Shown here: positions 43,556 to 52,478 of the stretch, piece after piece
How the letters are laid out: every line of letters begins with the position of its first letter
How positions within the stretch are numbered: the first letter of the stretch is position 1
NCBI GenBank assembly: GCA_964558465.1
Contig: CAZLEF010000025.1
Span: forward strand, 1 to 64,000
Source: JACJYC01 sp964558465
Lineage (GTDB): Bacteria; Bacteroidota; Bacteroidia; Chitinophagales; Saprospiraceae
DNA: 64,000 bases
Direction: 5' to 3'
Translations under genes and position numbers: made by a program
The notes under the pieces: generated by a model
Seen by the model: only the letters and a program-made list of their open reading frames with translations
What the model was told of the DNA's origin: nothing
Database searches by the model: none

Positions 43556-44446
43556 ATGAAAACCAACTTCAACTACCCTCTGCTCTTATCCCTATCCTTC
43601 GCTATTGCGGCAGCCATCCTGCTGAACGCCTGCCGCCCCGTCCAGGACCCGGCCCCCGACCCGGCCAAGGAAGAATGGCGCTCCCTGTTCAACGGCGTTG
43701 ACCTCGACGGCTGGACCCCCAAAATCAAGGGTTACGAACTGGGCGACAATTACCAGAACACTTTTTATGTGGAAGACAGCATGATCAAGGTGAAATACGA
43801 CGGTTATGAAGACTTCGGCAGCCGGTTCGGACATATGTTTTATAAAGAACCCTTTTCCTACTACCGGCTCCGGCTCGAATACCGGTTTGTAGGCGAACAG
43901 GCGCCCGGCGGCCCGGGTTGGGCCATCCGCAACAGCGGCGTGATGTATCATGGTCAACCGGCCAATACCATGGGTAAAGACCAGGATTTCCCGATTTGCA
44001 TGGAAGGCCAGTTCCTCGGCGGCAACGGGGTCGATGAACGACATACCTTTAATCTTTGTACGCCGGGGACCAACATGGTGATGAACGATACCCTCGTGAC
44101 CGACCACTGCATCGAATCCCGCTCAAAAACCTACCACGGCGAACAATGGGTGAAGGCCGAACTCCTGGTCCTGGGCGATTCCCTGGTCCAGCATATTGTC
44201 GACAATGAGGTCGTCCTGGAGTATTCCAAACCTCAGATCGGCGGAGGCGCTGTCAGCAATTTCGATTCCACCCTGATGAAAATCGGGGCGCCACTTACCT
44301 ATGGCACGATCTCCCTGCAAAGTGAAAGCCATCCGGTTCATTTCCGGAACATCGAACTGCTCAACCTCGCCGGCTGTACCGACCCGAAGGCGAAAAACTA
44401 TAAGTCCTATTATGTGAAATCTGTGAACGGAGAATGCATATACTAG
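43556..44446 (+). CDS. DUF1080 (3-keto-disaccharide hydrolase-like) lipoprotein with GCTDP tail
   Basis: The 296-residue protein has a lipobox LLNAC (C26). The DUF1080 domain is marked by WRSLFNGVDLDGWTPKIKG at its start, a jelly-roll body (FYVEDSMIKVKYDGYEDFGSRFGHMFY, YRLRLEYRFVGE) and SVHFRNIEL-like ending HFRNIELLNL. This family includes hydrolases of 3-keto sugars and other beta-sandwich enzymes on the cell surface. The last 25 residues, GCTDPKAKNYKSYY ... GECIY, match the short 'GCTDP.A.NY......DG.C.Y' motif found at C termini of many Bacteroidota surface proteins. A large hairpin begins right at the stop codon. The substrate cannot be told from sequence. Confidence 0.85.
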   Translation: MKTNFNYPLLLSLSFAIAAAILLNACRPVQDPAPDPAKEEWRSLFNGVDLDGWTPKIKGYELGDNYQNTFYVEDSMIKVKYDGYEDFGSRFGHMFYKEPFSYYRLRLEYRFVGEQAPGGPGWAIRNSGVMYHGQPANTMGKDQDFPICMEGQFLGGNGVDERHTFNLCTPGTNMVMNDTLVTDHCIESRSKTYHGEQWVKAELLVLGDSLVQHIVDNEVVLEYSKPQIGGGAVSNFDSTLMKIGAPLTYGTISLQSESHPVHFRNIELLNLAGCTDPKAKNYKSYYVKSVNGECIY

Positions 44447-44536
44447 ATGCTGGATGTTAGCCACGCCGCAGGCGTGGTGGATGCTGGATGCACGCCACCA
44501 TCCACCACGCCTGCGGCGTGGCCAGCATCCAGCATC
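44446..44536. terminator. 38-bp-stem hairpin between two convergent stop codons
   Basis: Arms 44446-44483 and 44499-44536 pair over 38 bp with only about two mismatches and a 15-nt loop. They contain the CCACGCCGCAGGCGTGG palindrome word. The hairpin starts at the last base of the plus-strand stop and overlaps the stop of the minus-strand gene, so it fills the whole gap and may terminate both transcripts. Confidence 0.7.
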
Positions 44537-45722
44537 ATTTCAAGATCTCATCCACAATCGCTTTCCGGAAGGCCAGAAAGACGTCTTTGAGTCCGCTGTC
44601 GCCATCTGTGCCGTAATTGATCAGGCAAACCAGGGTTGCGTCCTGGTTGGGGAAGTAGAACAGGTCGCCGGTGTAGGCCAGGTCGCGGCCGCGGTGCCCA
44701 AGGGCATATTCAGCAGGATCGCGGTCGTAGAAGTCCTTGCGTATGGTCACCCCGTATCCTTCCTGGTCGGGGATGTCTTCAGCGGTCAGGGTGATCATTT
44801 CCGCTAGGGATGCCGGGCTGAGAAGGGTGCGGTCCCGCAGCAGCGCCTCGATAAAAACCTGAAGGTCAAATACCGTGGAATAAATCCCGCCGTATCCGTT
44901 GCCGCTTCCGGTATTGAAATTGGACATTTCCACCAGGGTCCCGTTGTTGTACAGATCGTAGTACCCCTGGGCGACCAGGCCGGGCAGCGCATCGTGCCAA
45001 TGGTAAAAGGTGCTGTTGAGCCCCAGCGGCACGATCACCTTTTCCCGCAACAGGTCTGCATGGTTCATGCCCGTTGCGCCTTCAATGGCCATGACTGCCA
45101 GCAGGAGGTTGGTATTGGAATACTCCAGTTGTTCGCCCGGTTCGAACAGCGCATCCAATCCGTAAACATAACTGAGCAATTCTTCCGGTTTCCAGAATTT
45201 GGAAGGATTGTTTAATACGGCCAGGTAAAAGCTGTTTTGTTCGATCAGGTCGGGAATGCCGGAGGTGTGGTTGAGCAACTGCCGCAAGGTGACATCCCCG
45301 GCATTGGCCACTTTCCGGGTGTATTTTGCGTCCACATAACGCGTAAGGGGCGCATCCAGGTTGATCTTGTCCTCTTCGACCAGTTTCATGACCAGGGCGC
45401 CGATAAAAATTTTAGTAATGCTGGCAGCTTTGGAGACATGGCAGGGCTGCATGTTGATCTTTTCTGCAATATCCGCCATTCCCGATGCCCCGTACCACAA
45501 CCCGTCCTTGTCGCGGATGAGGAGGGTCATTCCGGGTAAACCCCGTGTTACATATTCGTCCATCACATCCTGATAGATCTGCGCCCTGGGGTGCAAGTCC
45601 GGCGAAGGGGCCGTAACGGTACAGACCGAGGTCGGTTGCACCGGGTCTTTCCTGCAACTTACCGGCAACAAAACCATCACAATAATACTCACCGGCATGA
45701 TCCAACGATATGCTGTTTTCAT
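44535..45722 (-). CDS. Serine beta-lactamase-fold hydrolase, lipoprotein
   Basis: The 395-residue protein has a lipobox PVSC (C23) and the beta-lactamase/transpeptidase-like domain (PF00144 type): nucleophile S101-I-T-K104 in SKAASITKIF, Y201-S-N203 in QLEYSNTNLL, and a HRG variant of the KTG/HTG triad near 356-358 (LGHRGRD). Such enzymes are esterases, D-aminopeptidases or penicillin-binding-like hydrolases more often than true beta-lactamases. The start overlaps the stop of the upstream gene (ATGA, 45719-45722), so it is translationally coupled to a barrel-like outer-membrane protein gene and likely acts with it. The substrate cannot be assigned. Confidence 0.88.
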   Translation of the reverse strand: MKTAYRWIMPVSIIVMVLLPVSCRKDPVQPTSVCTVTAPSPDLHPRAQIYQDVMDEYVTRGLPGMTLLIRDKDGLWYGASGMADIAEKINMQPCHVSKAASITKIFIGALVMKLVEEDKINLDAPLTRYVDAKYTRKVANAGDVTLRQLLNHTSGIPDLIEQNSFYLAVLNNPSKFWKPEELLSYVYGLDALFEPGEQLEYSNTNLLLAVMAIEGATGMNHADLLREKVIVPLGLNSTFYHWHDALPGLVAQGYYDLYNNGTLVEMSNFNTGSGNGYGGIYSTVFDLQVFIEALLRDRTLLSPASLAEMITLTAEDIPDQEGYGVTIRKDFYDRDPAEYALGHRGRDLAYTGDLFYFPNQDATLVCLINYGTDGDSGLKDVFLAFRKAIVDEILK

Positions 45723-46366
45723 GGCTGTTTGTTTGATATGAAAAAAGGAAAACTCACGCCGGCATGCAATGCGGTATTGGGCAGCATCGGAACGTACTCC
45801 TTCACAAAGGGCATTTGCAGGTAAAACTGATATGCCAAAAACAGCCTGAACCCGTTGGATGACGGAATGGTATAACCTCCCCCGACGGCGAAAGAGATCA
45901 TCGCCTGCGGCCGGCCCGGCGAGCGCTGCGGGCTGTATTCGCCTTCCGGTGAAAGTTCAAAGATCCGGGCTGCCGGAATGGAGTGCAGATACCCGGCGCC
46001 CAGTCGGGATTCAAAATCGAGCGGACTTGTAAAGTGACGGCGGTATCCGAACTCCGAATACAACTGGATGCCGTGTTGTACGTATCGATGGTAAAAATAG
46101 CCGGCCCTCACGGTTTGAAACCACTCGTGCCGGGGGTTATGATTGTACCGGAATTCCGTGCCGGCAACGATACCCGGATGAACCGGGATTCCCCATACTC
46201 CCAATTCTCCCTGACCGGGGAGTTGGGTGGCGTTGTTGAAAATGGAAACGGATAACGGATAAGTTTTATATGGCGTTTCCTGCGTCCAGGAGGGCACTGT
46301 CATTCCAAGGACCAAAACGGCAACCAGCCAACCTGTGAATGCGCCTGGTTTCATTGCACTTGCCAT
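45719..46366 (-). CDS. Predicted outer-membrane barrel-like protein, coupled to the hydrolase
   Basis: This 215-residue protein has a signal peptide (GWLVAVLVLGMTVPSWTQ) and amphipathic strands that look like a small outer-membrane barrel (TVRAGYFYHRYVQHGIQLYSEFGYRRHF, MISFAVGGGYTIP, FRLFLAYQFYLQ). I cannot assign a family. An aromatic-rich ending FFISNKQP follows the last strand instead of the usual terminal Phe. It is the first gene of the pair with the hydrolase, whose ATG overlaps its TGA. Confidence 0.7.
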   Translation of the reverse strand: MASAMKPGAFTGWLVAVLVLGMTVPSWTQETPYKTYPLSVSIFNNATQLPGQGELGVWGIPVHPGIVAGTEFRYNHNPRHEWFQTVRAGYFYHRYVQHGIQLYSEFGYRRHFTSPLDFESRLGAGYLHSIPAARIFELSPEGEYSPQRSPGRPQAMISFAVGGGYTIPSSNGFRLFLAYQFYLQMPFVKEYVPMLPNTALHAGVSFPFFISNKQP

Positions 46367-46809
46367 TGGTGATTTTTACCCTAAAAAGCGGGAAAAACTC
46401 CAAAATCCAAATGACCGTGATCACAAGAGCGCATGATTAATGTCAACGATTCAAAATTGGCTTACAGGTGGATGAAAAAGGTCATATTACCGGACATTTT
46501 GCCTTTTTCACTGAGGACGGGTAGAGAGGATGAAGGCATTGCGTTTCTCCCCGTCTCCCCGTCTCCCCGTCTCCCTTTCTCCCTTTCTCCCCGTCTCCCT
46601 TTTTTCAGTAGTATGAAAAAAGGTAACCATTTTTAGGATTGCCGGATATCCAACAGACAAGCAGACCGTTATCCGGAATGAGTCTAAATAAATATTAAAA
46701 AAAATAATATGATGAAATGTAACATAATCCAAACGTCGCCGTAAAGACAGTACAAGAGTGCAAAAACTGCTGACACGGATTGAAATAATAATTGATTATT
46801 CCTGCGAAC
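46367..46809. other. Gene-free stretch with a MITE-like element and pyrimidine-rich tract
   Basis: No supportable gene is seen; a 67-codon frame (46436-46636) runs through the repeat and has no domain features. The stretch carries a dispersed element (about 46483-46615) that includes CCCCGTCT/CCCTTTCT units (46547-46600), and then an AT-rich leader before the peroxidase gene. Confidence 0.6.
46483..46615. repeat. MITE-like dispersed element, copy 1
   Basis: Shared segments with copy 2 (59341-59508, opposite orientation) include GGACATTTTGCCTTTTT, CTGAGGACGG, GAAGGCATTGCGTTTCTCC and CAGTAGTATG. The right end is CAGTAGTATGA and the left end a degenerate CATATTACCGG. The flanks carry a direct repeat, ATGAAAAAGGT at 46473-46483 and ATGAAAAAAGGT at 46613-46624, which could be a target-site duplication. 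Confidence 0.55.
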
Positions 46810-48126
46810 ATGAAAAAGATCATTTTTACACTTGCTTGTGCAGCGACCCTGTTTTACGCCTGCCAGAACGATGAATTTTCTCCGATCGATACGGAGCTAT
46901 CCCTCGCCATCGGAGATAAGGACCGGTATATCCTGCCCGACACCAAAGATTACGCCAATATCCCGCAATCGCCGGCCAACCCGTTGACAGACGAGAAAGT
47001 AGCCCTTGGCAAATTGTTGTTCTTTGAGCCGGCATTCGGTATCGAGAACAAATATTCAGCCGGCAGGAATACCTTTGCCTGCGGCAGTTGCCACGTGCCT
47101 GCGGCCGGTTTCCGCCCGGGCAGATTCCAGGGCATCGCCGACGGCGGATACGGGTTCGGCATCCAGGGTGAAGCCCGGATCAAAAACCCGATCTACCCCG
47201 AAGATTCCATCGATGCGCAGGGCGCACGGCCTTTGTCGGTATTGAATGTGGCCTTTGTCACCAATTCCATGTGGAACGGTTCCTTTGGCTCCGAAGGCGT
47301 CAACATCGGCACGGAATCCATGTGGGGCGTATTCGACCCGGGCACCGCCATCAACCACGAACGATTGGGCAACCTGGAAGGCCAGAATATCGAAGGCCTG
47401 AAGGTGCACCGGATGAATTACCCGAAGGAACTGGTAGAACAGTACGGCTATAAGGAACTGTTCGACAAGGCTTTCCCGGATATGCCGGAAAACGAAAGGT
47501 ACAGCCGCAAAGCGGCAAGTTTTGCGATCTCTGCCTATATCCGCGCGTTGACGACTACGGAAGCGCCCTTCCAGCGTTGGCTGAAAGGCGATGAAGCCGC
47601 AATGGACGACCAGCAGAAAAGGGGCGCCATCCTGTTTTTTGACAAACTGAACTGCGACTTGTGCCATTTCGAAAAGAACCTGGGCTCTAACTCCTTTGCG
47701 GCGTTGGGGGTCAATGACTTATATGAGATCGGCGGTTTAAAAACCTCGATCAACGACCGCCGCAACCTGGGCAGGGGCGGGTTTACCGGTCAGGAATCCG
47801 ACATGTTCAAATTCCGCGTGCCGCAGCTGTACAACCTGGGCGACAGCGGCCCGTATTTCCACGGCGGCAGCAAAAAAACACTGGAAGAAGTGGTCCGGTA
47901 TTTCAATGATGGTGTTGCTGAAAACAAACGGGTTCCGGAATCCCAGCTCCACCCTTTCCTTCGCCCATTGGGTATGACCGAACGCGAGATCCAGGATCTG
48001 ACGGCGTTCCTCGAGATCGGCCTGCACGACCCCAACCTGAACCGCTACGTCCCTGAAAGTTTGTTGTCCGGAATGTGTTTTCCCAATAACGATTCGCTTT
48101 CCCGGGACGATATGGGGTGTAAGTAA
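46810..48126 (+). CDS. Diheme cytochrome c peroxidase-family (MauG-like) lipoprotein
   Basis: From the ATG at 46810 the protein has 438 residues with a lipobox LFYAC (C18). Two heme c sites are present: C91-G-S-C94-H95 and C282-D-L-C285-H286. Conserved blocks of the diheme peroxidase/MauG family are seen, such as LTDEKVALGKLLFFEPAF, FRVPQLYNLGDSGPYFHGGSKKTLEEVV and LTAFLEIGLHDP. These enzymes reduce hydrogen peroxide or oxidise protein partners in the periplasm. An earlier ATG at 46792 adds only six residues. It is a single gene; a 13-bp hairpin lies beyond its stop at 48203-48237. Confidence 0.93.
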   Translation: MKKIIFTLACAATLFYACQNDEFSPIDTELSLAIGDKDRYILPDTKDYANIPQSPANPLTDEKVALGKLLFFEPAFGIENKYSAGRNTFACGSCHVPAAGFRPGRFQGIADGGYGFGIQGEARIKNPIYPEDSIDAQGARPLSVLNVAFVTNSMWNGSFGSEGVNIGTESMWGVFDPGTAINHERLGNLEGQNIEGLKVHRMNYPKELVEQYGYKELFDKAFPDMPENERYSRKAASFAISAYIRALTTTEAPFQRWLKGDEAAMDDQQKRGAILFFDKLNCDLCHFEKNLGSNSFAALGVNDLYEIGGLKTSINDRRNLGRGGFTGQESDMFKFRVPQLYNLGDSGPYFHGGSKKTLEEVVRYFNDGVAENKRVPESQLHPFLRPLGMTEREIQDLTAFLEIGLHDPNLNRYVPESLLSGMCFPNNDSLSRDDMGCK

Positions 48127-48202
48127 GTCGTAAGTCGGTTAGTTGTAAGTCGTAAGCCGGTTGATATAAACAAGTGTTTTATCTTGCTTCTTGATTTCTT
48201 TG

Positions 48203-48237
48203 TTCCACGGTTTCACATCAGCGTTGAAACCGTGGAA
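48203..48237. terminator. 13-bp hairpin between convergent genes
   Basis: Arms 48203-48215 and 48225-48237 (TTCCACGGTTTCA and complement) are perfect around a 9-nt loop. The hairpin lies between the stops of the peroxidase gene (+) and the TPR-dioxygenase gene (-). T-tracts are poor on both sides. A short TAAGTCGTAAG repeat lies just after the peroxidase stop. Confidence 0.5.
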
Positions 48238-48264
48238 TATCCCCTCAATCAGACGCCTTGCCTA

Positions 48265-49650
48265 TTACCGCTGAACCAACTTGTACTCGTACACCAGTTG
48301 CGCAGCCGTCCCCGTATTTTTGGAGATCAAAAAACCGTTTCGCAACGCCTGTGCCTTCCGTTCCGGCGTTAGCCGTTTGTCTTCCTCGAACAGGAACTCA
48401 TCCGGCATGCCGCGGACCATCTGGCCGTCAGCCGTCCACATCATGACATGAATATGTGCGGGCAGGTCGGAGTTGGGATAACCCTCCGGCCGGATGGTCT
48501 GAAATTCGAATTGGCCGGCCAGGTCGGTTTTGAGGTAGCCGAACAGGCGTGCATGCCGCATATCGCCCTCGTTTGCCCGAACGTGGGCGGCGGTGTCGGC
48601 GTACCAGCCTTTGGCTGAGGTTTGGTAGACATAGACCAACAGGCCGGCCATGGGTTTGCCCGCGCGGTCGGTCACAATGCCTTTAACTGTGATTTTTAAG
48701 CCCGGTTCGTCGGGGGGCGTCAGTGTTATTTTTTCGGCCCTGGCGTTGTTTTTGACCACCTCTCTGAATGCGGGCACGGAATGCAGGGACATCCATTTTA
48801 TGTTGGTCAGGGCATCCGTTACACTCAGTTCTCCTTTTTGCAGTTGATCGCGAATATACCGGATCGTTTTATCGGGGTCTTCACCGGGATCTTTGGCGTT
48901 CATTAAAAGTTGTACCTGTTTCACGTTTTCATAAAACCTTGCCAGGTCTTTATGGTCCGGCCCCAATTGTTTGATTTTAATTTGTAATGCCTGATCAAAA
49001 TATTCCAGCGCTGTTTTATAATCCTCTTTTTCCCTGTATGCATTTCCGAGGTTTGTATAAGATTGAACGATTTCAACGCTTGTTTTTCCAAAAACTTTCT
49101 CCCTGATCTTCAACGCTTTCAAATGGTTTTCAATAGATTCATCGTATTGCCCGGATCGAAAACAGACATTGCCGATGTTTCCATAACTTGTCGCAACGTC
49201 CGCATGATATTCGCCCAACTTGAACAGCCGGATCGAAAGGGCTTTGTTGTGGAATTTTAAGGATTGGTCATATTTTTCCTCGGCGGCGTATAGAACCCCC
49301 AGCGTAATGTACGTTGTTGAAAGCGACAGGTGATTGGAGTCAAGCGAAAGAAGGCCAATTGATAAAGCCTTTTCCAAATTGATCCTTGCCTTGTCATACT
49401 CGTCTTGCCTTGTCAGAAGAATGCCCATTTGATTGAAGGCGTTTACCTGACCTTCAATATTGCTTACCTGTCGAAATTCGCCGGCGGCCTTGCCGTAATA
49501 AATGACCGCACTGTCAGGTTGGGCATTTTTTTTAAACTGTTCTGCCATGAGCATATGAGCATCAGCGGCCGTATTGTTTTGACCTTGCAGGCAAATGGCT
49601 GAAACCAGGAGGAACAAAGAAGGCAGGAGTGCTTTTTGGAACAAGGTCAT
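48265..49650 (-). CDS. Secreted TPR protein fused to an intradiol-dioxygenase-like domain
   Basis: From the ATG at 49650 (with GAGG at 49655-49658 as a plausible ribosome site and the signal peptide LLPSLFLLVSAICLQGQ right after it) the protein has 461 residues. About five to six TPRs (roughly 40-250) follow, in the KLC style (SLKFHNKALSIRLFKLGEYH). A dioxygenase_C-like beta-sandwich (about 325-461) follows, with candidate iron ligands Y350, Y391 (GYP), H399 and H401 (PAHIH); the Tyr-Tyr spacing of 41 and the HxH pair fit the intradiol pattern. Whether it is a true aromatic dioxygenase or only a carrier of that fold is not known. A start at 49704 exists but lacks a ribosome site. Confidence 0.8.
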   Translation of the reverse strand: MTLFQKALLPSLFLLVSAICLQGQNNTAADAHMLMAEQFKKNAQPDSAVIYYGKAAGEFRQVSNIEGQVNAFNQMGILLTRQDEYDKARINLEKALSIGLLSLDSNHLSLSTTYITLGVLYAAEEKYDQSLKFHNKALSIRLFKLGEYHADVATSYGNIGNVCFRSGQYDESIENHLKALKIREKVFGKTSVEIVQSYTNLGNAYREKEDYKTALEYFDQALQIKIKQLGPDHKDLARFYENVKQVQLLMNAKDPGEDPDKTIRYIRDQLQKGELSVTDALTNIKWMSLHSVPAFREVVKNNARAEKITLTPPDEPGLKITVKGIVTDRAGKPMAGLLVYVYQTSAKGWYADTAAHVRANEGDMRHARLFGYLKTDLAGQFEFQTIRPEGYPNSDLPAHIHVMMWTADGQMVRGMPDEFLFEEDKRLTPERKAQALRNGFLISKNTGTAAQLVYEYKLVQR

Positions 49651-49920
49651 GAGCCTCGGATTTTTAATGTGGTGAATAGGATGGTTAAGCGCTTGTTTCT
49701 TCATTGCCGTTGCCGGCCAACCTGTATTTCACGCAAAAGTTACCTTTTCAGCAGAGGTTTTCTACCGAACCGACCAATCCGGGAATCAATTGGAAAAAAT
49801 ATCCTGTCTCCGGACCGGGAGCGCTTGCGCTGCAAAATACCAGTATACAGTTTTATACCTATGGCGAAAAATAAATCCATCCGTTTTCAAGGTTTCAACT
49901 GGCGTCCGTAAACAAATCAA

Positions 49921-49937
49921 CCACGCGTACTGCGTGG
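49921..49937. repeat. CCACGC-family palindrome
   Basis: CCACGCG-TAC-TGCGTGG, with arms of 6-7 bp, matches the palindrome at 14648-14664 (CCACGCG-TAC-CGCGTGG) at 16 of 17 positions and, like it, sits next to an 8-bp ATCAAC array. Confidence 0.55.
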
Positions 49938-49965
49938 CAGGCTCCCGCCTGCGGTGTGGCAAGTC

Positions 49966-50077
49966 GTTGATTTGTTGATGCGTTGATTTGTTGATGCGTT
50001 GATTCGAGAGCTGCCGTTTCAAATCAACGAATCAACGAATAAACAGATCAACGAATAAACAGATCAACAAATAAACA
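49966..50077. repeat. Inverted arrays of 8-bp ATCAAC units after permease 10
   Basis: GTTGATTT/GTTGATGC units on the left (49966-50007) face AATCAACG/AATAAACAG units on the right (50022-50077), so the region forms a long imperfect hairpin. It is the same unit type as 14670-14757 and 57405-57500. Confidence 0.7.
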
Positions 50078-50082
50078 ATAAT

Positions 50083-52467
50083 TCACTCCGATTTGAGGGA
50101 GGACGCCGGGTTCGCCAACGCGGCTTTTACCGATTGGTAACTCACCGTCAGAAAAGCGATCAACATCGCCGTCAACCCCGCCAGTGCAAACACCCACCAA
50201 TGGATTTCGATCCGGTACACAAAACTGTCCAGCCAATTTTCCATAAAGTACCAGGCCAGCGGCGTGGCAATGATCAGCGCAACCAGCACCGGCTTCAGAA
50301 AATCTTTGGCAAGGAGCCCGACAATGCCCATCACCGTGGCGCCGACTACCTTCCGGATCCCGATCTCCTTCGTCCGGTTGGCAGCGGCAAAAGCGGCCAG
50401 GCCGAACATGCCCAGACCGGCGATGAAAATGGCAATGCCGGCAAAAAGCGCAAAGATCCGGCCCTGCCTCGATTCGCTTTGGTACAGCCGGTCCAGCCGC
50501 TCATCCAGGAATTGATAGGCAAACGGGAAGGCCGGCGCCATGTCGTTCCAGGTTTTTTCAGCGGCGGCAATCACTTGGGAAAGGCGGTCGCCACTGACTT
50601 TTAAGGCTGCCACCCGGCCGTGGAACGCCGTAGAAATGACGAGCGGCTCGATCGCGTCGTGCAGGCTGGAAAAGTGATAATCCCGCACCACGCCTATGAT
50701 CTGGCGGGGGATGGTGTCAAAAGAAGTGAGGTGGATCTTTTTGCCCAGCGCCTCCGCCGGCGTAATACCCAAGTTGGCGACAGCCTGCTCGTTCAGGATG
50801 GCTACCTGCGCGCTGTCGCTCGCCAGCCTGGGGTCGAAATCCCGCCCGGCAATCAATTGAAGACCCAGCGTGTTGACAAAATCAAAATCCACAAAGGCGG
50901 TCCGCATCCGGAAATTCCGGTTCAATTCCGGCACGTCCACCGAGGTCGCGTCGTGATGCCCGCCCGGAATACCGTCCATAAACGATACCTCCCGGGCGCC
51001 GGGTTCCTGTTTCAGCCGTTGCCGGAAGGTTTCCCGGTTGCGATAGACCTCCGGGTTATTGATATCCATCAGCAGGACATGATCCCGGTCAAAACCCAGG
51101 TTCTTGCTCTTTAAGTAATTCAACTGCTGCTGAATGAGCAGGGTGCTGCACAAAAGGCCGACCGACAATACGAACTGGAAAACCACCAGGCTTCTCCGCA
51201 ATCCGGCGGTCCGCCGTTCTCCGGCAGAAGTATTGCCCTTCAGCACAAAAGCGGGTTTGAAGGACGACAGCAGCCAGCCCGGGTAAAATCCAGCCAGCAG
51301 GCCGATCAGCAAGGCCACTGCGGAGAGGATCAGCCCTGCCTGCCATGCGGGAACATCTACCTGCAATTCAACCCCGAAGAGTTGTTCAAACCGTGGCAAT
51401 GCCATAATGACCAGTTGGGAGGCCGCCAGAACCGACGCCACGCTCAACAGCAGGCTTTCACCCAACATTTTATGGATAATCTGGCCGCGGCCCGATCCCA
51501 GAACCTTATATACCCCGATCTCCTTACTTCGCTCTACGGCCCTGGCCGTCGACAGGTTGACGTAATTGGCGCAGGCAATCACGATCAGCAAAATGGCGGA
51601 CAGCAGGAAGACCCGGACAGCCTGACGGTTGCCGTGCCGCATGGGGTCATAACGGGTATCCGATTCAAAATAGATATCCCGCACGGCCTGCAGCCGCAAA
51701 TCAACCCGGTTGCCGGTCCGGGCAAAGTCTTTGCCGAAGTATTTATCCATAAATCCCGGCAACCGGCCTTCCAGCGCAGTTGCTGCCGCGCCAGGCGCCA
51801 GCCGGATGTAGGTGCAAAGGGTATTGTTCCACCAACCCGACCAAAATCGCGCGTCTTCCAGGGAAAGTGTGCTTTCCACCAGATCAAAATCCAGGTGCGT
51901 CGGCGCGGAATTGCCGGCCAAAACCCCGGAAACCGTGGCCTCATAGTCGTTGTCGACCCGGAAGGTTTGGCCCATCGCCTTGAATTCATCGCCAAAATAC
52001 CGCCGGGCGGTTTCCGCGGTCAGAACGATATGATGCGGTTGGGAGAGTGCCGTTTTAGGGTCGCCCGCCATCAGTTCCAATCCAAAAAAAGTGAGGAAAT
52101 TGGCGTCGGCGTAGTAGTATTTTTCCTCCAGGAACCGTTTTTCGCCGAGGGTCACCAGGCTGTTTCCGTCGAGCACCCTGACCGTTGCTTCCACGTCGGC
52201 GGGAAAATCCTGCTTCAGGGCCGGCGCAAAAGGCGCCGAAGTGATGCCGATATCGTAGGGTACCTTGTCGATTTCGGAGGTCCTCAATACCCGGAAGGTC
52301 CGGTCGGGAAATGGCAGACTGCGGTCGGTCTGTTTTTCATTAATGACATAAAGCCCGATAAAGATCGCCGCAGCCAGACCAATGGTCAACCCCGAAAAGT
52401 TGATGAACCCAGTGGTTTTGTTCTTCAGCAGGCTCCGCCAGATGAGTTTCAGGTTATTGCTCAGCAT
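50083..52467 (-). CDS. FtsX/MacB-family double permease 10, third gene of an operon
   Basis: The protein has 794 residues. The first coupling segment is ERSKEIGVYKVLGSGRGQ, with Y where the siblings have R in VRK, and the second is TKEIGIRKVVGATVMGIVG. The N-terminal block INFSGLTIGLAAAIFIGLY is followed by VINEKQTDRSLP, and the usual DE-x-x-YD motif is missing. It starts 12 bp after the stop of permease 11 and is the last gene of the three-gene unit (54884, 52479, 50083). Confidence 0.88.
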   Translation of the reverse strand: MLSNNLKLIWRSLLKNKTTGFINFSGLTIGLAAAIFIGLYVINEKQTDRSLPFPDRTFRVLRTSEIDKVPYDIGITSAPFAPALKQDFPADVEATVRVLDGNSLVTLGEKRFLEEKYYYADANFLTFFGLELMAGDPKTALSQPHHIVLTAETARRYFGDEFKAMGQTFRVDNDYEATVSGVLAGNSAPTHLDFDLVESTLSLEDARFWSGWWNNTLCTYIRLAPGAAATALEGRLPGFMDKYFGKDFARTGNRVDLRLQAVRDIYFESDTRYDPMRHGNRQAVRVFLLSAILLIVIACANYVNLSTARAVERSKEIGVYKVLGSGRGQIIHKMLGESLLLSVASVLAASQLVIMALPRFEQLFGVELQVDVPAWQAGLILSAVALLIGLLAGFYPGWLLSSFKPAFVLKGNTSAGERRTAGLRRSLVVFQFVLSVGLLCSTLLIQQQLNYLKSKNLGFDRDHVLLMDINNPEVYRNRETFRQRLKQEPGAREVSFMDGIPGGHHDATSVDVPELNRNFRMRTAFVDFDFVNTLGLQLIAGRDFDPRLASDSAQVAILNEQAVANLGITPAEALGKKIHLTSFDTIPRQIIGVVRDYHFSSLHDAIEPLVISTAFHGRVAALKVSGDRLSQVIAAAEKTWNDMAPAFPFAYQFLDERLDRLYQSESRQGRIFALFAGIAIFIAGLGMFGLAAFAAANRTKEIGIRKVVGATVMGIVGLLAKDFLKPVLVALIIATPLAWYFMENWLDSFVYRIEIHWWVFALAGLTAMLIAFLTVSYQSVKAALANPASSLKSE

Positions 52468-52478
52468 AATAGATTTTT

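Larger units (their letters stand above)
49651..50082. other. Gene-free stretch with palindrome and repeat array
   Basis: No gene is seen. The stretch holds a GC palindrome of the CCACGC family (49921-49937, CCACGCGTACTGCGTGG) and a reverse-complementary pair of ATCAAC arrays (49966-50077), which can fold into one long hairpin just after the stop of permease 10. Confidence 0.6.

Noticed and set aside
44535..45722. Antibiotic-resistance beta-lactamase
   Set aside because: The SITK, YSN and HRG motifs fit the broad hydrolase family; nothing specific for class C beta-lactamases is seen, and it is a lipoprotein coupled to a barrel gene.
46436..46636. 67-codon frame across the pyrimidine tract
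   Set aside because: The sequence is made by CCCCGTCT/CCCTTTCT repeats of the MITE-like element (SPSPRLPF-like low complexity) and has no gene features.
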